A DNA stretch of 39,703 bases from Candidatus Nealsoniibacteriota bacterium (GTDB lineage Bacteria; Patescibacteriota; Minisyncoccia; Minisyncoccales; GWA2-38-27): positions 1 through 39,703 of the forward strand of contig JAUWYA010000005.1 in NCBI GenBank assembly GCA_030616085.1, in the 5' to 3' direction. The translations under genes and the position numbers were made by a program. The notes under the pieces were generated by a model. That model was given only the letters and a program-made list of their open reading frames with translations, was not told the origin of the DNA and ran no database searches. Shown here piece by piece: positions 31,168 through 37,648 of the stretch (the stretch's first letter is position 1; every line of letters starts with the position of its first letter).

Positions 31168-31202
31168 AAAAAAAGCCGTTGACATGTTATATCCAACGGC
31201 TA
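31168..31202 (-). terminator. Terminator of the pyr operon
   Basis: AGCCGTTG / CAACGGCT stem followed by seven T on the minus strand, 14 bases after the pyrE stop. Confidence 0.9.
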
Positions 31203-31215
31203 TGTTTGTGTATTT

Positions 31216-31920
31216 TTAAGCTTTTCCAGTTAGCTCTTTCCAATGAGTTTTTGGACGAAGAGGTTTAGAGCCTTTAGCGCACAAAGGGCAATCTTCTGGC
31301 TCTACTGCCCAAATTTCTTTATGGACTAAAGCTATAACACTTATATCGCCATAATCTGCTGGCAGTTTCGGTGGACGATGAATGAGCGTGCCAACGGTTG
31401 AAAGCCAATTGACTGGCTCATAATTTCCTTGTTCTACCGCCCGACGAATCTCTCTAAACGTATCGCTGGTAGTGATAAGCTCTTCTGCTTGAAGAACAAC
31501 TGCGTCTTTTGGAATTTGCATCCTGCGCCAAATCATCTTTTTACCTTTACGATCAGAAGGATCTTTCTCAGTAAATGCGTGAACTGCATTAAACCCTTTA
31601 GCTACTTCATGAGAAAAGGTAATAGCAGCATAAGGAGAACCAATAACCCAGTCAACTTTTTCTATTCCAGCTTCTTTTAATTTTCTAACAAGCTGACGAG
31701 CCAAAATCTCACAGAGTTTTGGATTGCAAAGAACTCTCATGCAGTCAAAAAAACCATTGCTGCACTTACCAGAATGTAATTCAGCATGAGGAGCTTGCGG
31801 GTTATTAGCATCGTATACCCAGGCTGCATCGCAAAGTTCAAACCATCGAAGAATATCTTCTGCGTTTAAAATCTTATCATCGTAATATCTTGGATCAACA
31901 ATAACCTTCGTCGACGACAT
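31216..31920 (-). CDS. pyrE: Orotate phosphoribosyltransferase, divergent
   Basis: Makes OMP from orotate and PRPP. It has 234 residues from the ATG at 31920 (MSSTKVIVDP), chosen because GGAGG lies eight bases upstream; a GTG at 31929 is in frame but inside pyrF. Family features: HAELHSGKCSNGFFDC (~43-58) and IGSPYAAITFSHEVAKGF (~92-109). The PRPP-binding loop is atypical: VVLQAEELITTSDTFREI in place of the usual V-D/E-D-V-x-T-T-G-G. A C-terminal CPLC pair occurs near residue 208. Its position after pyrF in a pyrC-D-F-E operon supports OPRT despite the divergence; another type I phosphoribosyltransferase is the alternative. Confidence 0.83.
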   Translation of the reverse strand: MSSTKVIVDPRYYDDKILNAEDILRWFELCDAAWVYDANNPQAPHAELHSGKCSNGFFDCMRVLCNPKLCEILARQLVRKLKEAGIEKVDWVIGSPYAAITFSHEVAKGFNAVHAFTEKDPSDRKGKKMIWRRMQIPKDAVVLQAEELITTSDTFREIRRAVEQGNYEPVNWLSTVGTLIHRPPKLPADYGDISVIALVHKEIWAVEPEDCPLCAKGSKPLRPKTHWKELTGKA

Positions 31921-31921
31921 A

Positions 31922-32698
31922 TTACTCACCTCCCTTCTCTTCCAATGCCTGTTCGATTTCTCGCAAGGTTCGCTTTACTGCTTCTCTTGGATTTTGAGGA
32001 AGACCTTCATCATTAGCTTTAGCTTGCGTGATTGGTCGCCCCATTACGATTCTTTCTGCTCCATTCTGAATAGCTTTTTTGGGGGTTAAAATCCTGGCTT
32101 GATCGTCACCTTTAACAATTGCCCATTCAGGCCTTACGCCCGGCGTATTTAAGCTAAGCATTAGCTCAAATCTATCTTTAACAACTTCAACTTCCTTTGG
32201 CGAAAGAATAAGACCGCCGAGTCCAGCCAATTGTGCCATCCGGGCAAATCTGAGAACTCCAGCCCTTGTTGAACAAGTAAAAATTGCCTGGCATTCTTCT
32301 TCGTTAAGACTGGTAAGAATCGTTACTCCGAGAATTTCGGTTGCTGGCCCTATAGCCTTTTGAACAGCATTCATGCCGTCAATACCAGCACAACACATTA
32401 CTGTAAGAAGTTCTGGCTTTACTTCAGCCAACAATTCTCCGTCAGTTTTCATAGTGTTCGGAATGTCGATAAGCTTAAGATCAGCAAGAACCTTAAGTCC
32501 GAGGTCATGCAATATTGTAATCAGGTCATAACCAACTGCTCGCAAAATTGAGTTTACTTTGATATAAACTCCAAGTCCTTTCAGACTTTCTGCTAAGGTT
32601 ATAACCTTTTGTTTGACGCCTTGGATGCCTCCATGTTCTATTGGAGAATAATCCGCAGCCACTATCAACCGCTCTTCTGGTTTTAATTCTTTCTTCAT
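31922..32698 (-). CDS. pyrF: Orotidine 5'-phosphate decarboxylase
   Basis: Decarboxylates OMP to UMP. It has 258 residues and a TIM-barrel. The catalytic DxKxxD is LKVLADLKLIDIPNTM (residues ~69-84; Asp-Lys-Asp). Other family sites: VAADYSPIEHGG near the N terminus, GVTILTSL (~122-129), LNTPGVRPEW (~178-187) and RIVMGRPITQAKAND (~213-227) for phosphate binding. Its ATG overlaps the pyrD stop (ATGA). It is closer to bacterial group I/III enzymes than to the fused eukaryotic type. Confidence 0.95.
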   Translation of the reverse strand: MKKELKPEERLIVAADYSPIEHGGIQGVKQKVITLAESLKGLGVYIKVNSILRAVGYDLITILHDLGLKVLADLKLIDIPNTMKTDGELLAEVKPELLTVMCCAGIDGMNAVQKAIGPATEILGVTILTSLNEEECQAIFTCSTRAGVLRFARMAQLAGLGGLILSPKEVEVVKDRFELMLSLNTPGVRPEWAIVKGDDQARILTPKKAIQNGAERIVMGRPITQAKANDEGLPQNPREAVKRTLREIEQALEEKGGE

Positions 32699-33621
32699 AG
32701 CATTTTTCCTTTCTTTAATTGTTCAATATTTGAGTAATTTTTCTCTTCCATATACTTTTTCAATCCATTAATCACCTCCATCATAACGTTTGGGTTAATA
32801 AAATTAGCTGTGCCAATTTGAACAGCATCAGCTCCACATTCAAGAAAATCTAAAACATCTGTTACAGTACTGATCCCCCCAATTCCAATAATCGGTACTC
32901 CTAACTTAGCTTGAGCTACTTCATGAACCAGTTTTAGAGCTATTGGTTTGATAGCTGAGCCAGAAAGACCTCCATTAAGCCATGATGTTTCATCTTTGCC
33001 TCTCACCTTGGCTCTTGCTCTAACTGTATTGATAAGAGCTATAGCATCTGCTCCAGCTAAAACTACTGCTCTAGCTATTGTTACAATGTTTGTCACATTT
33101 GGAGTAAGCTTAGCTATAACTACAGTATCCAAAGAAGCTGCTCTTTTTACTTTAGCTATTACATCAGAAGCAATTTCAGGATCTTGACCAAAAGCTATAC
33201 CTCCCTCTTCTGTATTTGGACAAGAGATATTTACTTCTATTCCGTTTACTAGCTCTGCCTTATTATTAATCTTCTCAGTTAACCAAACATATTCTTTTAT
33301 TGTTGCACCGCCGATACTGACAATAATAGGTACTTCAAATTTCAACAAAAAGGGAATTTTCTCACGGATAACCACATCTATTCCAGGATTTTGTAAACCA
33401 ATAAAATTAATTATTCCTGCATCAGTTTCACACATCCGAGGAGTAGGATTTCCTTGTCGTGGTTTAAGAGTTGTTGTCTTCATTACAAAAGCACCAAGTT
33501 TGGAAACATCAATAAAATCAGATATTTCTTCACCATAAGCAGCTGTTCCTGAAGCTGGCATAATTGGATTTTTCATCTTTATACCTGCTATCTCTACTGA
33601 AAAATTAGATTCAGATTCCAT
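32695..33621 (-). CDS. pyrD: Dihydroorotate dehydrogenase, class 1
   Basis: FMN enzyme oxidising dihydroorotate to orotate. It has 308 residues. Cys in EVNISCPNTEEGG (~133) in place of Ser marks class 1. Other sites: MPASGTAAYGEE, KTTTLKPRQGNPTPRM (~48-63), GGLSGSAIKPIAL and GIGGISTVTDVLDFL for FMN phosphate. The protein resembles class 1B, which normally needs the iron-sulfur flavoprotein PyrK to pass electrons to NAD; no pyrK is in this window, so the acceptor is unknown. GGAGG lies seven bases before ATG. It lies between pyrC and pyrF. Confidence 0.94.
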   Translation of the reverse strand: MESESNFSVEIAGIKMKNPIMPASGTAAYGEEISDFIDVSKLGAFVMKTTTLKPRQGNPTPRMCETDAGIINFIGLQNPGIDVVIREKIPFLLKFEVPIIVSIGGATIKEYVWLTEKINNKAELVNGIEVNISCPNTEEGGIAFGQDPEIASDVIAKVKRAASLDTVVIAKLTPNVTNIVTIARAVVLAGADAIALINTVRARAKVRGKDETSWLNGGLSGSAIKPIALKLVHEVAQAKLGVPIIGIGGISTVTDVLDFLECGADAVQIGTANFINPNVMMEVINGLKKYMEEKNYSNIEQLKKGKML

Positions 33622-33634
33622 TTTTCTCCTCCTT

Positions 33635-34576
33635 TCATATTTTCAAACCAAAGGTTTTACAAATATTGTCATGTGTTAATTTTTTTATCTGTTCTTCGCT
33701 TATACCTATACTTGGTAAAAAGTTTCCTACAAAATCTTTGTAAAGGTATAAAGAAGGATATCCTGACGGCGGATCGCTTGAATGAAGTTTTTCTCCATAG
33801 GGATGTGGGGCATGATCTGTTTCAATCCAGTCTATTTGGCCTGCTTTCAAACACTCTATTAGATCCAATACATCTGGCCTGCTCCTTAATGGAGGATTCA
33901 TTTTATAAAGCAAACCATCTGATGTACTTAATTGTCTATTATCCCACATAATATGATGCGGGGTTACTCCGCAGGTAATCTTAATATCCCTTCTCGCGCT
34001 ATCTATCCATTCTACTGATCCCAAGCAGGAAACATGAACAATATGCAAAGTGCCTGGAAAGCCTGTGTTTCTAACAAACCTTATTTGGTCTTTTAGGGAC
34101 TCCGTTTCAGCTTGCTTAGGCCTTGCAAATGAATGAGAAATTGGATTTGAGGGATCCCAAAGCTCTGGCTTTAAAAAACTTTCTTTCTCGCAGTGAACAG
34201 CAATTACACCTTCATATCCTAAATCTGTAAGAACCTTATATATTCTTTTCTGTTGTTCTTCATCAATAACTGCCAAACTTCCTACTGATCTGCCAGCATA
34301 AAGCTTAAAACCGATAACCTGTTTATATTTGTTATAAATCGATACAGCTTCTACGAGCTGATCTTCATCAGTTGTTAAACCAAGATACAAGAAATAATTG
34401 TCTTCGTGTTCTCTTGGAACTAAGCTTAATCTTTCCAGAACATCTGCTTCTGTCAAAATAGGTGGATCTGTATTCGGCATATCAAAAATCTTTGTCACGC
34501 CTTGTGTTTTTGCAAGTTTGAAAACGCGGGCTATATCGCCTCTAGAATGCACATGTGGATCAATTCTTATATACAC
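33635..34576 (-). CDS. pyrC: Dihydroorotase
   Basis: Zinc amidohydrolase cyclising carbamoyl-aspartate to dihydroorotate. It has 313 residues. Metal ligands are visible: HVHS near residue 8, the carboxylated Lys in VIGFKLYAGRS (~92), His in VIAVHCEKES (~126), His in LHIVHVSC (~178) and Asp in IETDHAPHPYGEK (~253). PNTDPP near residue 36 is also typical. Start is GTG at 34576 with AGGAG five bases upstream. It is the first gene of pyrC-D-F-E, with promoter at 34678-34706 and a ~95-base leader holding a strong hairpin. Confidence 0.92.
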   Translation of the reverse strand: MYIRIDPHVHSRGDIARVFKLAKTQGVTKIFDMPNTDPPILTEADVLERLSLVPREHEDNYFLYLGLTTDEDQLVEAVSIYNKYKQVIGFKLYAGRSVGSLAVIDEEQQKRIYKVLTDLGYEGVIAVHCEKESFLKPELWDPSNPISHSFARPKQAETESLKDQIRFVRNTGFPGTLHIVHVSCLGSVEWIDSARRDIKITCGVTPHHIMWDNRQLSTSDGLLYKMNPPLRSRPDVLDLIECLKAGQIDWIETDHAPHPYGEKLHSSDPPSGYPSLYLYKDFVGNFLPSIGISEEQIKKLTHDNICKTFGLKI

Positions 34577-34610
34577 TTTTTCTCCTTTCAGTTTATTTCA
34601 ATCTTTTATT

Positions 34611-34649
34611 TACCCGTTAAATAGTGCCAAAGGCAATTTAACTGGGTTA
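34611..34649 (-). promoter_or_regulatory. Leader hairpin of the pyr operon
   Basis: TTAACCC-A-GTTAAAT pairs with ATTTAAC-GGGT-AA, and TGCC-TTT-GGCA forms the tip. There is no following T run, so it is not a plain terminator; a regulatory role is possible. Confidence 0.6.
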
Positions 34650-34677
34650 AGTTTTCAATGAACAAATTGTAATACTA

Positions 34678-34706
34678 TTTTTAGCAATATTCTATTCTCT
34701 TGTCAA
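34678..34706 (-). promoter_or_regulatory. Promoter of the pyr operon
   Basis: Minus strand TTGACA (34706-34701), 17-base spacer ending in TGC, TAAAAA (34683-34678). Confidence 0.75.
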
Positions 34707-34735
34707 CAAAAAAAGCCCAAAAAGGACTTTCCTAT

Positions 34736-34807
34736 GCGGGGACTATTAAACAAAATCCGAACTTTTTTTCAAGAAAATAGGTTCGGATTTGGTTTAATAA
34801 TCCTCGC
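34736..34807. repeat. Long imperfect inverted repeat between tRNA-Asp and pyr operon
   Basis: Twenty-seven-base arms (34736-34762 and 34781-34807) that pair at about 24 positions, with an 18-base spacer. It lies after the tRNA terminator and before the pyr promoter, and resembles the other palindromic elements in size but not in sequence. Confidence 0.8.
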
Positions 34808-34815
34808 AAGCAAGC

Positions 34816-34833
34816 AAAAAGCCCGAAAGGGCT
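34816..34833 (-). terminator. Terminator of the tRNA cluster
   Basis: Minus strand AAGCCC-TTTC-GGGCTT followed by a T run, 13 bases after tRNA-Asp. Confidence 0.85.
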
Positions 34834-34845
34834 TCTGTTTGTTTG

Positions 34846-34919
34846 CGGGAGCGACCGGACTCGAACCGGCAACCTTTTCCGTGACAGGGAAACGATCTAA
34901 CCAATTGATCTACGCCCCC
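34846..34919 (-). tRNA. tRNA-Asp (anticodon GTC)
   Basis: Acceptor GGGGGCG/CGCTCCC (one G-U), D loop with GG, anticodon stem TTTCC/GGAAA with loop CTGTCAC, T arm GCCGG-TTCGAGT-CCGGT, discriminator G. Canonical elbow, unlike tRNA-Tyr and tRNA-fMet here. Confidence 0.95.
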
Positions 34920-35000
34920 ACTTCGCAAGCTTCGCTTGCTCAGTGTAAACTACTTTAGTCAATCATTCTTGTTTACCCTGAGGAGTGAAACAACGAAGGG

Positions 35001-35073
35001 TGCCGATGGCAGGGATCGAACCTACGACCTTGGCCTTATGAAGACCTCGCTCTAACCACTGAGCTACACCGGC
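35001..35073 (-). tRNA. tRNA with anticodon CAT (elongator Met or Ile2)
   Basis: Acceptor GCCGGTG/CATCGGC, D stem GCTC/GAGC, loop TTCATAA, T arm GTAGG-TTCGATC-CCTGC, discriminator A. The sequence does not decide between Met and lysidine-modified Ile. Its 5' base directly abuts the CCA of the next tRNA. Confidence 0.9.
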
Positions 35074-35147
35074 TGGTCGCGGGGACAGGAATTGCACCTG
35101 TGTCTCGAGGTTATGGGCCTCGCAAGATACTACTTCTCCACCCCGCA
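35074..35147 (-). tRNA. Initiator tRNA-fMet (anticodon CAT)
   Basis: No Watson-Crick pair at 1:72 (T1, G72), A11:U24-type D stem and an encoded CCA, all initiator-like. Anticodon stem CGAGG/CCTCG with loop CCCATAA, so position 33 reads C instead of T and the third G:C pair is A:T. The D loop AGTAGTA and T loop TGCAATT share the odd A18/G55 pattern of tRNA-Tyr. It lies directly against the following tRNA without spacer. Confidence 0.9.
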
Positions 35148-35180
35148 GGCCCATTATATTACATTTTTATAAAAAAATCA

Positions 35181-35250
35181 ACCCCGTTAGAAACAGCCCG
35201 CCCAAAGGCCCTTCGGGCGCGCAAAGCGCGGGCGTGGTCTCTAACGGGGT
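35181..35250. repeat. Palindromic element with cloverleaf-like folding
   Basis: Outer stem ACCCCGTTAGA/TCTAACGGGGT (11 bases), second stem CGCCC/GGGCG, and two inner hairpins GCCC-TTC-GGGC and CGCG-CAAAG-CGCG. The outer motif equals that of the element in tmk. Confidence 0.85.
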
Positions 35251-35257
35251 CAAGCCC

Positions 35258-35758
35258 CTAAAACATCTCTAAGTCCCTGAAAGTTTTTTCGTAAATTCCC
35301 AGCACTTCTCTTGCTTGTTCCAATCTCAATTCATAATCAGGATCATGGACAACGTTATTGCGGATTTTATGAACTTTCCAAACCTGCTCTATATTAGGCA
35401 AGATAGTTGCATCTAATTGCTCTAATATCTTTGCCATTGTTTCCCCCTTATATCCCATTTTCTTTAAAACATCATTAAGCAGGCCGTCTGCCTCAATTAC
35501 TGCTAATTTATAATCTGCTTCTTTGCCAGTATCTAATCTTTTTAAAACCTTGCTCCATTGTTTAAAAGTTTTCTTCACTCCAAACGGCCGATAGATAAAA
35601 AACTCTGTCCAATCTTCAAAAAAACGTCGCTTAAGCCAAGAATTCTTTAAAAGGAGGAAAATAATGCCGAGTAAGAAAAGCGCGCCAATAATTATGAAAG
35701 CAATCTTTAGATAAAATAAAAATGTTGCAGATGTTATAATAGAAAATATATTATTCAT
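35258..35758 (-). CDS. Membrane-anchored protein with HEPN-like R-x4-H motif
   Basis: I do not recognise this 166-residue protein by name. One long hydrophobic segment (residues ~12-38) anchors it with a short N terminus outside or inside. A basic-aromatic stretch follows (SWLKRRFFEDW), then a soluble helical domain of ~115 residues ending HKIRNNVVHDPDYELRLEQA. RNNVVH fits the R-x4-H active motif of HEPN-type RNases, and the surrounding helices (LLNDVLKKMGYKGETM, VWKVHKIRN) resemble that fold, but the motif is short and may be chance. It lies between the tRNA cluster and gatA, flanked by palindromic elements on both sides. Confidence 0.6.
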   Translation of the reverse strand: MNNIFSIITSATFLFYLKIAFIIIGALFLLGIIFLLLKNSWLKRRFFEDWTEFFIYRPFGVKKTFKQWSKVLKRLDTGKEADYKLAVIEADGLLNDVLKKMGYKGETMAKILEQLDATILPNIEQVWKVHKIRNNVVHDPDYELRLEQAREVLGIYEKTFRDLEMF

Positions 35759-35759
35759 A

Positions 35760-35841
35760 CCCTGTAGAAGAATTTCGAATTAAAAATTTCTTCGAAATTT
35801 TTTATTATTGCCTCGTAAGAGTTCGAAATTTCTCTACGGGG
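35760..35841. repeat. Palindromic element overlapping the gatA 3' end
   Basis: Arms 35760-35779 and 35822-35841 pair at ~17 of 20 positions (CCCTGTAGAAGAATTTCGAA and TTCGAAATTTCTCTACGGGG), with more AATTTCGAA-type inverted words between. It supplies the gatA stop codon and last codons. Confidence 0.8.
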
Positions 35842-37258
35842 CATAGATTTTGCTAATTTCTAATATTTTATTTTCTTCAAACGGCTTGCCAATAATTTGC
35901 AAACCAACAGGAAGCCCGCCTTGCTGCGAGGCAGGTTTTCCTTTAAAGCCAATCGGCACGGAAACAGCAGGCAGGCCCACTAAATTTACAGAAGCAGTAA
36001 AAATATCAGAAAGATACATTGAAAGAGGATCTTTAATCTTTTCTCCAAGCTTGAAAGCTGTAAATGGAGAAGTGGGAGTAAAAATAGCATCAACTTTGTT
36101 AAAGGCCTTATCAAAATCATGTCTAATCAAAGTTCTAACTTTTTGGGCTTTTAAATAATATGCGTCATAGTATCCTGCAGATAATGCATATGTGCCCAGC
36201 ATAATCCTTCTCTTTACCTCATCTCCAAACCCATCTGCTCTACTTTTTAGATAAACGCTCAATAAATCTTTGTTAGATTTTGATAAACCATATTTAATTC
36301 CATCGTATCTAGCTAAATTAGCTGAGGCCTCAGAAGGCATAATAATATAATAGATAGGCAAAGCGTATTCTGTATGAGGCAAGCTGATTTCCTCAATCTT
36401 AGCGCCCATTTTCTCTATTTTCTCAATTGCCTGCTTAACTATCTTCTCCACTTCTGGATCCATGCCTTTAATAAAATATTCTTTAGGAATCCCAATTTTT
36501 AAATTTGAAATTTGAAATTTGAAATTTGAAATTTTAGATTCGACAGAAGTCGAATCTTTTGGGTCTTTGCCGGAAATGGCATTAAATACAATCTGAGCGT
36601 CTTCAGCTGTCTTTGTAATAGGACCAATTTGATCTAAAGAAGAAGCAAAAGCAATTAAACCATAACGGGAAACTGCTCCATAAGTCGGTTTTAGTCCAAC
36701 TACTCCGCAAAAAGAAGCTGGCTGCCTAATAGAACCGCCGGTATCAGAACCAAGAGCATAACAGCATAAATCAGCAGCAACTGCAGCTGCTGACCCCCCA
36801 GAGCTCCCACCAGGCACTCTAGTTAAGTCATGAGGGTTTTTAGTTGGAGAAAAGGCAGAATGTTCGGTTGAAGAACCCATGGCAAACTCATCCAGATTGG
36901 TTTTTCCTAAAATTACTGCTCCAAGTTCTTTAAGCTTCTTAATACAGGTTGCATTATAAGGAGCAGCATATTTTCCAAGAATTTTAGAAGAGCAAGTTGC
37001 TTTTATTCCTTCAACTAAAATATTATCTTTAACAGCTACAGGAACTCCTGCCAAAATTGGAATTTTCTTGCCTTCTGAAATTAACTTATCAACTTCTTTT
37101 GCTTGAGAAAGAGCTAAATCGTCAGTAACTGTTATAAAAGCAGAAATCTTTCTATCTTGTTTTTTAATTTTATTTAAAAATAACTTAGTTAATTCTAATG
37201 CTGAAAATTTCTTTTCTAAAAATCCTTTATGAGCCTGGGTTATGGTCAAATTGTTCAT
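35834..37258 (-). CDS. gatA: Asp-tRNA(Asn)/Glu-tRNA(Gln) amidotransferase subunit A
   Basis: Glutaminase subunit of GatCAB. It has 474 residues. The amidase signature Ser-cisSer-Lys triad is present: [11 protein letters not shown] (Lys ~75), [13 protein letters not shown] (~150-162) and [17 protein letters not shown] (~170-186). Two oddities occur. Residues between SVESK and IGIPKEYF contain [11 protein letters not shown], coded by five AAATTTG-type heptamers (36501-36535). The C terminus stops at KIYAP, inside the palindromic element, where homologues usually continue with a short helix. It follows gatC with a four-base overlap; gatB is elsewhere in the window. Confidence 0.95.
   Translation of the reverse strand: MNNLTITQAHKGFLEKKFSALELTKLFLNKIKKQDRKISAFITVTDDLALSQAKEVDKLISEGKKIPILAGVPVAVKDNILVEGIKATCSSKILGKYAAPYNATCIKKLKELGAVILGKTNLDEFAMGSSTEHSAFSPTKNPHDLTRVPGGSSGGSAAAVAADLCCYALGSDTGGSIRQPASFCGVVGLKPTYGAVSRYGLIAFASSLDQIGPITKTAEDAQIVFNAISGKDPKDSTSVESKISNFKFQISNLKIGIPKEYFIKGMDPEVEKIVKQAIEKIEKMGAKIEEISLPHTEYALPIYYIIMPSEASANLARYDGIKYGLSKSNKDLLSVYLKSRADGFGDEVKRRIMLGTYALSAGYYDAYYLKAQKVRTLIRHDFDKAFNKVDAIFTPTSPFTAFKLGEKIKDPLSMYLSDIFTASVNLVGLPAVSVPIGFKGKPASQQGGLPVGLQIIGKPFEENKILEISKIYAP
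36501..36535 (-). repeat. Five tandem heptamers inside gatA
   Basis: Plus strand AAATTTG four times and then AAATTTT, 35 bases, read in frame. Same unit length and total length as the miaB tract. Confidence 0.9.
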
Positions 37259-37560
37259 TTAAACACTGCCTTTACTTTAATGTGTCTTTCCTTTTTATCA
37301 GGCGCAGCTGCAATTAGTTTATCAACCACTTGTTCCGGCTGGCTTTCTGCCCTATCCTGTCTCATTACGTCTAATCTCTGTTTGAAATAATGTTCAACTG
37401 GATGAAAGGTTGGCTCAACATTTGAAACGTCAACCTTTTTTAAAGAGTTAAAATAATCCAAAATTGAAGAAAGATCTTTCTGAAACTTCTTAATCTCGGT
37501 TTCTTTCAAACCTAATCTTGCAAGCTTGGCAATATGTTGAACATCTTGTTTAGATATCAT
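37255..37560 (-). CDS. gatC: Asp-tRNA(Asn)/Glu-tRNA(Gln) amidotransferase subunit C
   Basis: Small stabilising subunit that wraps around GatA and contacts GatB. It has 101 residues. Family features: [19 protein letters not shown] at the N terminus (residues 2-20), [19 protein letters not shown] (~26-44) and the [10 protein letters not shown] turn (~49-58), followed by [20 protein letters not shown]. It overlaps gatA by four bases. The 88 bases upstream are AT-rich repeat words with no clear promoter. Confidence 0.93.
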   Translation of the reverse strand: MISKQDVQHIAKLARLGLKETEIKKFQKDLSSILDYFNSLKKVDVSNVEPTFHPVEHYFKQRLDVMRQDRAESQPEQVVDKLIAAAPDKKERHIKVKAVFK

Positions 37561-37648
37561 AAAAATTAGAAATTAGAAATAAGAACCTGACTTCGTCAGA
37601 ACCTTGATTCGTTATTGTATAAATATATATTCTTGAATTTAAAAATTT

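Noticed and set aside
34734-34958. Plus-strand ORF with the frequently annotated ATGLEPATFSVTG sequence
   Set aside because: This peptide is the antisense translation of tRNA-Asp; a known false annotation pattern.
34963-35154. Minus-strand ORF across two tRNA genes (VAQWLERGLHKAKVVGSIPA type)
   Set aside because: It translates tRNA-Met and tRNA-fMet; not protein coding.
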